Assembly (NCBI GenBank): GCA_963832445.1
Contig: CAWHUM010000013.1
Coordinates: forward strand, 124,001-188,000
Source of the DNA: AWTP1-13 sp963832445
GTDB lineage: Bacteria > Pseudomonadota > Alphaproteobacteria > Rhizobiales > Hyphomicrobiaceae
Reading direction: 5' to 3'
Length of the DNA: 64,000 nucleotides
In this document: positions 53,234 through 62,330 of the stretch, one piece after another
Layout of the letters: every line of letters begins with the position of its first letter
Position numbering within the stretch: position 1 is the first letter of the stretch
Notes under the pieces: model-generated
Seen by the model: only the letters and a program-made list of their open reading frames with translations
Told to the model about the DNA's origin: nothing
Database searches by the model: none
Program-made: the position numbers and the translations under genes

Positions 53234-54253
53234 CGCGCCGTGGAATCGGGCCCGAGCTTCACCTGCGTCTTGCCGAAGTTCTCGCCGCGCAGCATGCCGA
53301 TGAAGGCGCGCGGAGCGTTGGCGATGCCCTCCACGATGTCCTCCTTGTACTTGAGGCGGCCCGAGCGCACCCACTCGCCCATGCGTGCCAGCGCCGGAGC
53401 GTAGCGCTGATTGAAATCCCAGACGATGAAGCCGCGCGCGGTGACGCGCTTGCCGACGAAGGTGCCGAGCCAGCGCGGACCGGGCTCGGCCGTGTTGTAC
53501 TGGGAGATGGAGCCGCACAGGGCGACGCGGGAGTAGAAGTTGAGATGGGCGAGCACGGCATCGCTCACCGGCCCGCCGACGTTGTCGAAGTAGACGTCGA
53601 CGCCAGTCGGGACAGGCGGCCTTGACGGCTGCCGGCAGGTCCTTCTCGGCCTTGTAGTCGACGCAGGCATCGAACCCGAGCGTGTCCTTGACGAACGCGC
53701 ATTTCCTGGCGCCGCCGGCGATGCCGACCGCGCGGCAGCCCGCTATTCTTGCGAGCTGGCCGACAATCTGGCCAACCGCGCCGGAGGCGGCGGATACCAC
53801 CACCGTGTCGCCGGGCTTGGGCTGGCCTATCTCGTAGAGGCCGAAGTAGGCGGTCATGCCGGGCATGCCGAGCACGCCGTTGGCCGTGGAGATGGGCGCA
53901 AGCGACCGATCGACCTTGCGCATGGCCGGGCCGGGACCGATGGCGTATTCCTGCCAGCCCAACCGATCCTCGACGATGTCGCCCACCTTGAACTCGGGGT
54001 GATTGGACTTCACCACCTCGCCGACGGTGCCGCCGGTCATCACCTCGCCCAGCGCCACGGGCGGTGCGTAGGAAGCAGCATCGCGCATGCGCCCGCGCAT
54101 GTAGGGATCGAGCGACAGATAGATCACGCGCACCAACACCTGGCCCGGACCTGGCTCCGGCACCGCCACCTCCTCGATGCGGAAGTCGGATTCGGCTGGC
54201 TCGCCGGGCGGACGGCGCACAAGCACGACGCGGCGATGGGTCTTGGCGATCAT
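53230..54253 (-). CDS. NADPH-dependent CurA-like oxidoreductase, MDR family (frameshifted)
   Basis: Zinc-free medium-chain reductase, close to prostaglandin reductase / CurA: NRRVVLVRRPPGEPAESDFRIEE, LSLDPYMRGRMRDAASYAPPVALGEVMTGGTVGEVV, PGMTAYFGLYEIGQPKPGDTVVVSAASGAVGQIVGQLAR (AASGAVGQIVGQ NADPH motif), then after one extra base near 53612, VDVYFDNVGGPVSDAVLAHLNFYSRVALCGSISQYN and GFIVWDF. Corrected length is 340 residues. It reduces enones with NADPH. ATG at 54253 gives the family N-terminus; the upstream frame does not. Confidence 0.91.
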
Positions 54254-54440
54254 GGATGAGGCTCCGGCGGCTGGGAACGGCCAGCAAGGTAGCCGCGAAG
54301 GCGCCAAAGCGGAACCTCGGCGTGCGAAGCACCGGGGCACCCAGTTCCTTATTGCAGAAACGAGGATTTTGTGGCTTCTGGCGGCTCAAGATGGCCCTGG
54401 GCCGTCCCTTCCAACGGATATGAATGAAGGCGTCAGGCCC

Positions 54441-54566
54441 ATGAAGGTCAGGAATTCGTTGAAATCGCTGCGCTCGCGCCACCGCAACAATCGCCTAGTG
54501 CGCCGCAAGGGCCGCGTCTACGTGATCAACAAGACCAACCGCCGGTTCAAGGCGCGGCAAGGTTAG
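54441..54566 (+). CDS. rpmJ: 50S ribosomal protein bL36, C-minus form
   Basis: 41 residues, MKVRNSLKSLRSRHRNNRLVRRKGRVYVINKTNRRFKARQG-like, in the C-minus form: the zinc-binding Cys/His set of the C-plus form is absent. C-minus bL36 is standard in Alphaproteobacteria and supports the lineage. The ATG at 54441 lies 130 bp after another weak ATG (54412-region); no Shine-Dalgarno is strong. It lies alone between the CurA-like gene and a TPR gene, far from the ribosomal protein operons, as is usual for this copy. Confidence 0.95.
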   Translation: MKVRNSLKSLRSRHRNNRLVRRKGRVYVINKTNRRFKARQG

Positions 54567-54625
54567 CCGGGACAAACTCCCCCTCGGGTTTTGACGGCCC
54601 CGTCGCCGCCCGGCTATGCTGCGGC

Positions 54626-55291
54626 ATGCGATCTAACCCCCGTCTCAAGCTGCTGGCCCTGGTGAGCACGGCAGCGGTTGCCTTGACGCTGCTCGCGCCC
54701 GTGACGCCGGCGCTGACGCAGGACGCGCCCAAAGAAAGCCCCAAGGACCCGCCCAAGAACGCCAAGCGCGGGCCGCCCACGCCTGCCCTGCCCAAGACTG
54801 CGGCCGAGCGGGACAGGGCGCTCGGCGACCTCTATGCGCTGCTGGCTACCGCCGAAGACGAGAACGCGGCCAAAGCCATCGCCGAGGGCATCGAGCGCAT
54901 CTGGCTGCATTCGGGCAGCCCCACCGTCGACCTGCTGCTAGGACGCGCCATGAAGGCCGCCGGCACCAAGAACTACGACCGGGCGCTCAAGTTTCTGGAC
55001 CACGTGGTGGAGCAGGCGCCCGACTTCACCGAAGGGTGGAGCCGCCGCGCCTACGTGCACTTCCAGCGCAACGAGCTCAGGTACGCCTTGGGCGACTTGC
55101 GCCGCGCGCTGGCGCTCGACCCCAACCATTTCAAGTCCCTGGATGGCCTAGCCCAGATCCTGCGCGAGATCGGCCAGAAGAAGGCCGCCCTGCATGTGTT
55201 CCGCCACCTCAACGAGGTGCACCCCTATTGGAGCGGCGCCCGGCAGGCCATCGACGAGCTGTCGCGCGAGGTGGAAGGCCAAGGCATCTAA
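54626..55291 (+). CDS. Secreted tetratricopeptide repeat protein
   Basis: 221 residues. Signal peptide LKLLALVSTAAVALTLLAPVTPALTQ, then a Pro/Lys-rich linker (KESPKDPPKNAKRGPPTPALPK), then two to three TPR-like helical hairpins: GSPTVDLLLGRAMKAAGTKNYDRALKFLDHVVEQAPD, FTEGWSRRAYVHFQRNELRYALGDLRRALALDP and FKSLDGLAQILREIGQKKAALHVFRHLNEVHP. Similar to periplasmic TPR proteins widespread in Rhizobiales. Role unknown. Confidence 0.85.
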   Translation: MRSNPRLKLLALVSTAAVALTLLAPVTPALTQDAPKESPKDPPKNAKRGPPTPALPKTAAERDRALGDLYALLATAEDENAAKAIAEGIERIWLHSGSPTVDLLLGRAMKAAGTKNYDRALKFLDHVVEQAPDFTEGWSRRAYVHFQRNELRYALGDLRRALALDPNHFKSLDGLAQILREIGQKKAALHVFRHLNEVHPYWSGARQAIDELSREVEGQGI

Positions 55292-55371
55292 GCCCTTTGC
55301 GGAGCCTGGCAACCCCAGGATTCAGTTGACAACTTCCTCCAACGCAGCCGCATGTCGCTGGTCGTAGCGCT

Positions 55372-56031
55372 TTGCCCTTGCTATGGGACCGCGACCGACC
55401 CAAATCGAGTGAGCAATCGTCCGTGCTGAGGGTCGACTACTTGGCAGTGCCCGGGCTGCCGACGCTGTCCTTCGAGGTGGCGGCGGGCGAATGCCTGACA
55501 GTGGAGGGGCCGTCGGGCTCCGGCAAGACCAGACTGCTGCGCGCCATTGCCGACCTCGATCCGGCCGGCGGCTACGTGCATTTGGAGGGCGTGGAGCGCG
55601 GCGAGATGCCAGGCCCGCAATGGCGCCGGCGCGTGCGCTATGCCGCAGCCGAGCCCGCGTGGTGGGCCATGACGGGGCGCGAGCACTTCCCCAAGGGTGC
55701 CAGGCTCGGACGGCTGCTCACCGCGCTGGCGCTCGACGACCGCCACCTCGATTGTCCGGTGCATGAGCTCTCGACCGGCGAGCGTCAGCGCCTCGGTCTC
55801 ATCCGCGCGCTCGCCGACGAGCCGCGCGTGCTGCTGCTCGACGAGCCGACAAGCGCGCTCGATGCCACCGCGGCGGCGATGGTCGAGGAGCTGATCAAAT
55901 ATCAGCTGCTGGCGGAGCGCATCGTGCTGCTGGTGAGCCACGACACGGCCCAGATCGAGCGCCTGGCGCACGCGCGCCTGCAGCTCGCTGATGCCAAGGC
56001 CAGCTATCGCTCGGAAAGCGCTGCGGCATGA
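55372..56031 (+). CDS. ABC transporter ATP-binding protein, FetA/YbbL-like
   Basis: 219 residues. VDYLAVPGLPTLSFEVAAGECLTVEGPSGSGKTRLLRAIADLDPAGG (Walker A GPSGSGKT), LSTGERQRLGLIRALADEP (signature) and VLLLDEPTSALD (Walker B), then LLVSHDTAQIERLAHARLQL. Start is uncertain: TTG at 55372 or 55378, or GTG at 55423, which removes a poorly conserved N-terminus. It overlaps the permease gene by ATGA. With it, it resembles FetAB (YbbLM), linked in E. coli to iron and to oxidative stress. Confidence 0.87.
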   Translation: MPLLWDRDRPKSSEQSSVLRVDYLAVPGLPTLSFEVAAGECLTVEGPSGSGKTRLLRAIADLDPAGGYVHLEGVERGEMPGPQWRRRVRYAAAEPAWWAMTGREHFPKGARLGRLLTALALDDRHLDCPVHELSTGERQRLGLIRALADEPRVLLLDEPTSALDATAAAMVEELIKYQLLAERIVLLVSHDTAQIERLAHARLQLADAKASYRSESAAA

Positions 56032-56861
56032 CACCCATCGCTCTCACTCCCTACGACCTGGCCCTGGCGGCAGCGCTGCTGATCATCAACGGAGCCATCT
56101 CGATCGCCTTCGGCTTGCGGCTGGAGCGCACCCTTGCCATCGCCGCGGCGCGCATGGTGGTGCAGCTGGCAGCAGCCGGGTTCGTGCTGAAGTTCGTGCT
56201 GGAGCAGACGTCGCCTGCCTGGACCCTGCTCATCGCTCTGGTCATGGTGCTGGTTGCGGGCTTCGAGCTGCTGCAGCGCCAGGGCAGGCCCGGCGGCGGC
56301 TGGCTCGCTTACGGGCTCGGCAACGCCACTCTGCTCCTGGTCGGCGGGCTGGCCACCCTCTATGCGGCTGCGGTCGTCGTCCGCCCCTCGCCATGGTACG
56401 CCCCGAGCTACCTGTTGCCGATCCTCGGCATGGTGCTCGGCAACACGCTCACCAGCGTCAGCCTGGCCTTGCAGGCCATGAGCGAAGGCGCCATCCGCGA
56501 GCGCAACGCCATCGACGCACGCATTGCCCTCGGCGCCACGCGCTTGCAGGCCTTTGCGGGCGTGCTGGTGCCCGCGCTCAGGGCCGCCGCCACGCCCCTG
56601 CTCAATACCATGGCGGTTGCAGGCGTCGTGACGTTTCCCGGCATGATGGCGGGGCAGATTCTGGCCGGCGCCGACCCCGCCGAGGCTGCCAAGTATCAGA
56701 TCATGATAATGTTCGTGCTGGCCGGGGCGTCGGGTCTCGGCGCGCTCGCCGCGGCGCTCGGCAGCGTGTTCCTTATGACCGACAGCCGCCACCGGCTGCG
56801 GCTGGAACGGACCGCGGCGCCGGCGAAGTACGAGCATCCAGCTGCGACAGCGGGTGGCTGA
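56028..56861 (+). CDS. ABC transporter permease, FetB/YbbM-like (UPF0014)
   Basis: 277 residues with seven or so membrane segments: LALAAALLIINGAISIAFGLRLERTLAIAAARMVVQLAAAGFVL is the UPF0014 start, followed by LLPILGMVLGNTLTSVSLAL, RNAIDARIALGATRLQAF, PLLNTMAVAGVVTFPGMMAGQILAGADP and MIMFVLAGASGLGALAAALG. These are diagnostic of the FetB family. Coupled by ATGA to the ATPase gene. Substrate in this organism is unknown. Confidence 0.88.
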   Translation: MTPIALTPYDLALAAALLIINGAISIAFGLRLERTLAIAAARMVVQLAAAGFVLKFVLEQTSPAWTLLIALVMVLVAGFELLQRQGRPGGGWLAYGLGNATLLLVGGLATLYAAAVVVRPSPWYAPSYLLPILGMVLGNTLTSVSLALQAMSEGAIRERNAIDARIALGATRLQAFAGVLVPALRAAATPLLNTMAVAGVVTFPGMMAGQILAGADPAEAAKYQIMIMFVLAGASGLGALAAALGSVFLMTDSRHRLRLERTAAPAKYEHPAATAGG

Positions 56862-57001
56862 CGCCCCGGACTAATCGAATCTTAGCCATTTTGCCTTATG
56901 CGCGGACGATCCAGCCCTGCGCAAGCCGTGGCCGCGATGATGCGCGTTCACGAAATGCAGCAGGGCGCCCCGCTGCGTAAGCTTGATTCAAGACCCGGCC
57001 G

Positions 57002-59194
57002 ATGACCTCGACCTATCTGGCCTACCAGCAGCTCAACACCGACCTCACCCGCAGTCTCGCGCAGACGGCATCCAGGCCGGAGGTCGCGCGCGAGCAGAAG
57101 TACTACGAGGAGAACATCGGCAAGATAACCTCGGTCGATGAGCTCCTCGACAACCGCCGTTTGTTCGCCTACGCGATGAAGGCCTATGGCCTCGAGGAAA
57201 TGACGTACGCCAAGGCCTTCATGCGCAAGGTCTTGGAAAGCGATCTCGGCGACTCCAAGAGTTTCGCCCGGCAACTCGTCGACCAGCGCTATGTGACCTT
57301 CGCCAGCGCCTTCAGCTTCACCACCGACGGCACCGCTCGCTCCAACCTGCCGTTCGTGCAGAACGACTTTCAGGAGGACGACACCGCCGGCCTCTACTCC
57401 GAGCATCGCGTGAAACAGGGCACGGCGGCTGCGACCGAGGCGCAGTACTATCAGAGCCGCATGGCCACGGTGACCTCGGTCGACGACTTTCTCGCCGACG
57501 ACCGGCTGTTTGCCTTCGCGCTGACCGCTGTCGGGCTGGACCCGAGCATCGCTTCGACAGCCAATATCCGCAATGTGCTCACCAGCGATCTTTCCGATCC
57601 CGCGAGCTATGCCAATACGCTGAGCGACACGCGCTACCGGACGCTGGCTGGGCTGTTCAGCTTCCAAACCGACGGCAGCGTGGCATCCGGCGCCTCAGCG
57701 CAGTCGAATGCGCAGCTCAACGACACGACCTATCTCTACTACGAAAGCTCGGGCAGCGGCGCGAGCCCGGCCGCGGCCGCCTTCAACACCGACTATTACA
57801 CCAACACCATCGGCGGCGTGACCTCGGTCGACGACCTCCTCAACAACGACCGGCTCTACAGGTACGCGCTGACCGCGTTCGGGCTCGATCCCAACGGGCA
57901 GTCGAAGGCAACGATCCGGCAGGTGCTCACGAGCGATCTGTCCGACCCGAACAGTTTCGCCAATACCCTCCCGGATCGTCGCTATCGCACCATGGCCGAT
58001 GCGTTCAACTTCGCCACTGACGGCACGGTCAGCGGTGACGGCGGCGCCCAGTCCACCGATCAGGTGCACAGCACCACGGAACTTTATCTGACGACCTACG
58101 ATGATGCTGCGGTCAGCGCCGAGAGCGTCGCCACCAACTTCTATCGCAACCGCATCAACCTGCTGACCTCCGTCGATCAGCTGATCGACAACACCTCGCT
58201 CTACAACTACGTTCTAGACGCCTACGGCCTGGACCCGGCAGTCGAGTCCAAGGCCAAGATCAGACAGATCCTGACGAGCGACGTCTCCGACCCCACGAGC
58301 TTCGCCAACCGGCAGACCGACGAGCGCTATCGCGACCTCGCCGCCGCCTTCAACTTCGGTGCCGACGGGTCGGTGCTCCGGCCCCGCAAGGCCCAGCTCG
58401 ACCTCGAGGAGCTGGCCACCATCCGCCTTTACAACACGCGCATCGGCACGTCGCAGGCCGAGCAGGCTGCCGCCTCGCAAGAGAGCGCCTACTATCACAA
58501 CACGATCAACAAGCTTCAGTCGCTCGACGAGCTTCTCGGTGACAAGCGCCTCGTCAACTATCTGCTCAAGGCGTACGATCTCGAAGGCGAGAACATTTCC
58601 AACGGCACGCTGCGCTCAGTTCTCGCCAGCGATCCGATGGACGACGACAGCTTCGTTGGCAGGCAGTCCGACACGCGTCTGCGGGACCTTGCCGCCGCCT
58701 TGAACTTCACCTCGAAGGGCGAGATCGGCCGCGTAACCGACCAGCAGCCACAGATCAGAAGCAGCATCCTCAAGACCACCGATCTGAACACGCGCCAAAC
58801 CATGGAGGCCGACGCCGGTGCAGGCAACGAGGGTGTGCGTCTCGCGCTCTATTTCCAGCGCAAGGGCCCAAGCATCAACTCCGCCTTCGATATCCTGGCC
58901 GACAAGGCCGTATTCGAGGTGGTGCGCACCGCGCTCAACCTGCCTGCCTCCATGTCGCAGGCCGACATCGAGCGCCAGGCCGACATGCTCATCAAGCGCG
59001 TCAACCTGGAGGACTTCCGCGACCCCGCCAAGCTCGAGAAGTTCATCTCCCGCTTTGCCGCCCTCTACGATCTCAACAACGGCACCACGAACACGCAATC
59101 GGCGGCTTCCCTCATTCTCAGCGGCCAATCGGGAAGCGTCGGCACCGACATAGGGCTGCTTGGCAGACTTCAGGACCTGATGCGCAACCGATAG
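57002..59194 (+). CDS. Large DUF1217 repeat protein (flagellar-associated family)
   Basis: 730 residues built from six repeats of about 115-119 residues, starting near residues 34, 149, 264, 379, 496 and 616. Each reads YY-x-N-I-x-x-x-TSVDDLL-x-x-RL...GLDP...VLTSDLSDP.SFAN...D.RYR.LA.AFNF..DGS. Repeats 1-5 are close; repeat 6 is more diverged. DUF1217 proteins in Rhizobiales are usually encoded in flagellar clusters, and many have three repeats or fewer. No signal peptide is present, consistent with export by the flagellar apparatus or a cytoplasmic role. No flagellar genes surround it. Confidence 0.85.
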   Translation: MTSTYLAYQQLNTDLTRSLAQTASRPEVAREQKYYEENIGKITSVDELLDNRRLFAYAMKAYGLEEMTYAKAFMRKVLESDLGDSKSFARQLVDQRYVTFASAFSFTTDGTARSNLPFVQNDFQEDDTAGLYSEHRVKQGTAAATEAQYYQSRMATVTSVDDFLADDRLFAFALTAVGLDPSIASTANIRNVLTSDLSDPASYANTLSDTRYRTLAGLFSFQTDGSVASGASAQSNAQLNDTTYLYYESSGSGASPAAAAFNTDYYTNTIGGVTSVDDLLNNDRLYRYALTAFGLDPNGQSKATIRQVLTSDLSDPNSFANTLPDRRYRTMADAFNFATDGTVSGDGGAQSTDQVHSTTELYLTTYDDAAVSAESVATNFYRNRINLLTSVDQLIDNTSLYNYVLDAYGLDPAVESKAKIRQILTSDVSDPTSFANRQTDERYRDLAAAFNFGADGSVLRPRKAQLDLEELATIRLYNTRIGTSQAEQAAASQESAYYHNTINKLQSLDELLGDKRLVNYLLKAYDLEGENISNGTLRSVLASDPMDDDSFVGRQSDTRLRDLAAALNFTSKGEIGRVTDQQPQIRSSILKTTDLNTRQTMEADAGAGNEGVRLALYFQRKGPSINSAFDILADKAVFEVVRTALNLPASMSQADIERQADMLIKRVNLEDFRDPAKLEKFISRFAALYDLNNGTTNTQSAASLILSGQSGSVGTDIGLLGRLQDLMRNR

Positions 59195-59200
59195 CGCGAC

Positions 59201-59968
59201 CTACCAGGCCGCTGGCAGCGCGCGGATGGCGATATAGCCGCCGAACACCAGCAGTGCGGCAAAGAACACGTTGCGGAACGTCGTTGCCGAAAGGCGCTGC
59301 CGCACGAGCTGCCCGAGGATCATGCCGGCAACCGCTGGAACCACGCCTCCGGCAGACAATGCTGCCAGGTCCATGGATAAGAAGCCCTGCCCGCGCATGG
59401 CAAGCCCGAGTGCAACGGTCGACGAAGTGAACAGCACGCCCATTGCTTGGATGAGGGCGTCGCGGGAGAAGCCCAGCGACTGCAGGTAGATCACGCCCGG
59501 CACCACGAACGACCCCGTCATGCCGTTGAGCAAGCCGCTCGCGAGACCGACCACCGGCGTGAGCCAGCGCTCCAGGCGGCCCGGGCTTGGGGGCTCCAGG
59601 TGCATCAGGCCGAGCACCGCATAGCCGACCAGAACCACGCCCAGCAGGCCCGCGAGCAGCTCGGCGTTGGACCTCGCCAGCACCTCGATCCCGAGCCAGG
59701 TCGCGATGCAAAGCCCGAGCAGCATTGGCCAGGTGCGCTTCAGGATGGCCTGCAGATGCCCGCCGACCAGCCCTTGCCACACGTTGGTCACGAACGACGG
59801 CGCCAGCAGGATCGCCATCGCCGGCTTCAGGCCGAGCGTGGCTGTGAGCACGGCAAGCGAGACGGCGGGAAGCCCAAGGCCGATCACCCCCTTGATGAAG
59901 CCCGCCAGCAGGAACGTCAGTCCGACGACGATCACACTTTCGACTGAAAGCACCTGCGCCTCATTCAA
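59201..59968 (-). CDS. Sulfite exporter TauE/SafE family permease (TSUP)
   Basis: 255 residues, eight hydrophobic segments: VIVVGLTFLLAGFIKGVIGLGLPAVSLAVLTATLGLKPAMAILLAPSF has the GFIKGVIGLG motif of the family, and VGLASGLLNGMTGSFVVPGVIYLQSLGF has the second GLLNGMTGS motif. This family exports sulfite or sulfonate-derived anions, and other members move different small organic anions. Convergent by 6 bp with the DUF1217 gene, and coupled (8-bp overlap) to the NIPSNAP gene upstream. Confidence 0.9.
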   Translation of the reverse strand: MNEAQVLSVESVIVVGLTFLLAGFIKGVIGLGLPAVSLAVLTATLGLKPAMAILLAPSFVTNVWQGLVGGHLQAILKRTWPMLLGLCIATWLGIEVLARSNAELLAGLLGVVLVGYAVLGLMHLEPPSPGRLERWLTPVVGLASGLLNGMTGSFVVPGVIYLQSLGFSRDALIQAMGVLFTSSTVALGLAMRGQGFLSMDLAALSAGGVVPAVAGMILGQLVRQRLSATTFRNVFFAALLVFGGYIAIRALPAAW

Positions 59969-60266
59969 CCTGCCGCAAGAAGGTTCGCTCCTCGGCGAGG
60001 ATGAATCGCCTCTCCTCAGCGGTGCGGAAGTTTGCGGCGCCCTCGGGGTCCCTCTTCAGACGCGCGCGGTAGTCCTCGTAGCCGGCCAAGCTCGGAAAGG
60101 ATATCAGCCCGAAAGCGATGTTGTTGGTGCCTTCGTGCGGCATCCAGTAGCCGACGACATGGCCGCCGCATTTGGGGATGATGGCGAGCCAGCGCCTGGC
60201 GTAGGCCTCGAAGGCGTCGCGCTGGAACGGATCGAGCTGATAGCGGATGAAGACGGTGACGGTCAT
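59961..60266 (-). CDS. NIPSNAP family protein
   Basis: 101 residues: VFIRYQLDPFQRDAFEAYARRWLAIIPKCGGHVVGYWMPHEGTNNIAFGLISFPSLAGYEDYRARLKRDPEG, the ferredoxin-like alpha/beta dimeric barrel with WMPHEG in place of the common Tyr-rich motif. Small homodimeric proteins of this family are associated with catabolic operons; no specific reaction is proven. It is coupled to the TauE/SafE permease. Confidence 0.85.
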   Translation of the reverse strand: MTVTVFIRYQLDPFQRDAFEAYARRWLAIIPKCGGHVVGYWMPHEGTNNIAFGLISFPSLAGYEDYRARLKRDPEGAANFRTAEERRFILAEERTFLRQVE

Positions 60267-60528
60267 GGCAAGCTCCTGGCAAAATCTGCCCGCACGGTAG
60301 CGCCGGCGGCGCGCACATGCTTCGATTCTTCCCGAAGTATGTCGGCACGAGCGAACGCTGCCGGTTGCTCATTGCTGCGCGACCGGATCGCCGCGGAACC
60401 TGTTCAACGTCGCCGCAGGGCAAAAACCTGAGCAGAACTGCAGCTTGCGCTCTTTCCCGGGGCCTCGCGACGTGGAAGGAATGCGTCTCGTCCACGGATT
60501 TCGGCGAATCGATCGTTGAAGGTGGATC

Positions 60529-60756
60529 ATGCAGCGCGCAAGGATTACACCGCCCACGGCAAGCAGCGTTCGCCAGCTTGCCAGCCGAAGGGGCTACCTC
60601 CTCGCAAAGGAGGCTCCCCGTCGCTACAAGCTGTTCGACCTGTCAGGCCGCAAGGCGCAGCCGATCAAATCCCGCGACGCCAATCGCGCTTACACGTGGC
60701 GGCTCTCCGATGTCGACGCGTGGCTCAGGAAGCAGCCCTTGCTGCGCGATTTCTAA
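60529..60756 (+). CDS. Small basic protein, function unknown
   Basis: 75 residues, with Shine-Dalgarno-like GAAGGTGG before the ATG at 60529. RQLASRRGYLLAKEAPRRYKLFDLSGRKAQPIKSRDANRAYTWRLSDVDAWLRKQP looks like a compact helix-turn-helix or a short DNA-binding module, but no known family is assigned. Nearby sequence gives no clue. Confidence 0.45.
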   Translation: MQRARITPPTASSVRQLASRRGYLLAKEAPRRYKLFDLSGRKAQPIKSRDANRAYTWRLSDVDAWLRKQPLLRDF

Positions 60757-60903
60757 AGTTGCCCAAGCATTTCGCTTCAGGGGCCGCCGTATTGAAACGG
60801 CAACTCCTTCACATGTCTGGGGAAAAGCGGGCGCGTTAACCTTTCGTTAACCATTAGCGGCAAGTTTCCGCAGCGGGCGCTGGGGAGAAAGACATGGTCG
60901 CAA

Positions 60904-61476
60904 ATGACAGGAAAGACTGCGTGGCGCTGGTCCGCGATTGCACTCGATGCATCGCGCCATGAGCGTTGTCCGCGGTTCCTCGGTCCAGTCCTGTTTCAGT
61001 TCGGCGTCGCATGGTTCTGGATGGCCCTGGCCGCAGAAGGCCGAGCAACCGAGGCGTGGCGAGAGCTGCGGGCACAGAACGGGCTCGCAAGCCCCTTAGG
61101 ATTTGCAACGGTTTGGGCGCATTGCACCGAGGACCTGCGCGAAGCGGTTCTGACGCAGATGCCCCTGGTGCCGGCCTGGTCGCTACCCGATATCCGCAGG
61201 ATGCGGGGCCTGGGGCTCGGCTACATGTGGGCCGTCCTGTGCCCCTACTGCCGCGAGTTCCACATGCACTCGCCGGGAGAAGGTCGGCGCCACGCCCACT
61301 GTTGCGCACACAAGGGCGCCAGCCACTACCTTGTCGAGTTCGCCGGCACGCTGCCGCTCGAGCACCATGACCGCTTCTGTGCTTGGGTGCGAGCGGACCT
61401 GCCGCGTCTGGTCCACCAGCCGGCTGAGGCGGAAGCCGGCCATGCCATGCCGGAAGTGGACGCGCTGGCTGCCTAG
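60904..61476 (+). CDS. Unknown protein with a Cys/His-rich metal-binding motif
   Basis: 190 residues. The centre carries CPYCREFHMHSPGEG followed by HAHCCAHK, a Cys-x2-Cys-x3-His-x-His then His-x-Cys-Cys-x-His cluster likely to bind zinc. The rest is helical (VLFQFGVAWFWMALAAEGRATEAWRELRAQ, and ETLPLEHHDRFCAWVRADLPRLVHQ). It is possibly a nucleic-acid-binding or treble-clef-like protein. The ATG at 60904 has no strong Shine-Dalgarno; an upstream start may exist. Convergent with the next gene. Family not recognised. Confidence 0.55.
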   Translation: MTGKTAWRWSAIALDASRHERCPRFLGPVLFQFGVAWFWMALAAEGRATEAWRELRAQNGLASPLGFATVWAHCTEDLREAVLTQMPLVPAWSLPDIRRMRGLGLGYMWAVLCPYCREFHMHSPGEGRRHAHCCAHKGASHYLVEFAGTLPLEHHDRFCAWVRADLPRLVHQPAEAEAGHAMPEVDALAA

Positions 61477-61542
61477 CTCCGCTATCCGCGGCCCTGCCAG
61501 CCCTACGGAATGGCCTGCGGCGGGTGTGGTGGCTTCCAATCA

Positions 61543-61568
61543 AGCCGGCCGGGGAACCCCGGTCGGCT
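61543..61568. terminator. Strong hairpin between convergent genes, probable bidirectional terminator
   Basis: AGCCGGCCGGGG and CCCCGGTCGGCT pair over about 11-12 bp with one G-U. It lies between the plus gene ending at 61476 and the minus gene ending at 61567, and it slightly overlaps the latter's stop. The T run is absent, so a bidirectional terminator without a tract, or an mRNA 3'-end structure, is inferred. Confidence 0.45.
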
Positions 61569-61923
61569 ACTTGGCTACCGCGCCCGCTTTTGGACTTGTC
61601 ACCGGCGGGCCCTGCCAGCACACGAGCGCGCTCGCCTTGCAGGTGTGCTCGTCGAACACGACGAAGTCCAGGAACAGCTCGCAGTTGACGTCGCGCTTGC
61701 TGACCGTGTGACCCTTGATGCCCTTCGACTTGGTCCAGTCGGCGATGTACTTGTCGAGCAGCTTGTGGGCGTCCTTGGTGGGACCGTCTTTGCCGTAGTC
61801 GTTCACGGAGAAGGCGAGCCTAGTGCACGCCGCAAATGCGGGCTTCGCACCGCTCCAAGCCAACGTCGCCAAGCCAACCGCTGCGAGAACCGCCAATCTC
61901 ACCCGCATCCCGTTTGCCCTCAT
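61567..61923 (-). CDS. Small secreted protein, function unknown
   Basis: 118 residues from ATG at 61923, or 113 from ATG at 61908. Signal peptide MRVRLAVLAAVGLATLAWSGAKPAFA, then ACTRLAFSVNDYGKDGPTKDAHKLLDKYIADWTKSKGIKGHTVSKRDVNCELFLDFVVFDEHTCKASALVCW, with four Cys. The layout and size suit a small secreted or periplasmic protein. Family not recognised. Overlaps the terminator hairpin at its 3' end. Confidence 0.65.
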   Translation of the reverse strand: MRANGMRVRLAVLAAVGLATLAWSGAKPAFAACTRLAFSVNDYGKDGPTKDAHKLLDKYIADWTKSKGIKGHTVSKRDVNCELFLDFVVFDEHTCKASALVCWQGPPVTSPKAGAVAK

Positions 61924-61961
61924 TGCTGAAGGTTTCCGCTGCCCCCCGCGCGTGCTCACCC

Positions 61962-62330
61962 TTAGCGCGGATAGGGGGTGTCGCCGCCGCGAGGACCGCT
62001 CCCCGAGTCGAAGAAGAAGCCGTGATCGAAGGGATCGGCCTGACGGTCCGAGAACGGATCGCGATAGCTGTTCGTGCTGCCGAACAGGGTGCGCGACCCG
62101 CCGTAAACGTTGATCACATCGAGATCGGTGTAGGAATAGAAGCCGATCCTGCGTCCGAGGAAGCCCCGCACCCGCGTTCCACGCTTGGCACGGTAGCCAG
62201 ACTTGGTGGGCTCCATCTGCCCCTGGACGTAGGTCTTGGCGGCGCGAGGCTCGCCCGCCTGCGCAGAACCGACAAAGGCCAGTACCGCCACAGCGCCGCA
62301 CACGGCAGCCACCACGCATACCTTACTCAT
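61962..62330 (-). CDS. Small secreted protein rich in Gly, Arg and Tyr, function unknown
   Basis: 122 residues with signal peptide KVCVVAAVCGAVAVLAFVGSAQA. The mature part has RAKRGTRVRGFLGRRIGFYSYTDLDVINVYGGSRTLFGSTNSYRDPFSDRQADPFDHGFFFDSGSGPRGG; the NSYRDPFSDRQADPFDHGFFFDSGSG tail looks intrinsically disordered. ATG at 62330. Same strand as the neighbour but separated by 39 bp. Family not recognised. Confidence 0.6.
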   Translation of the reverse strand: MSKVCVVAAVCGAVAVLAFVGSAQAGEPRAAKTYVQGQMEPTKSGYRAKRGTRVRGFLGRRIGFYSYTDLDVINVYGGSRTLFGSTNSYRDPFSDRQADPFDHGFFFDSGSGPRGGDTPYPR

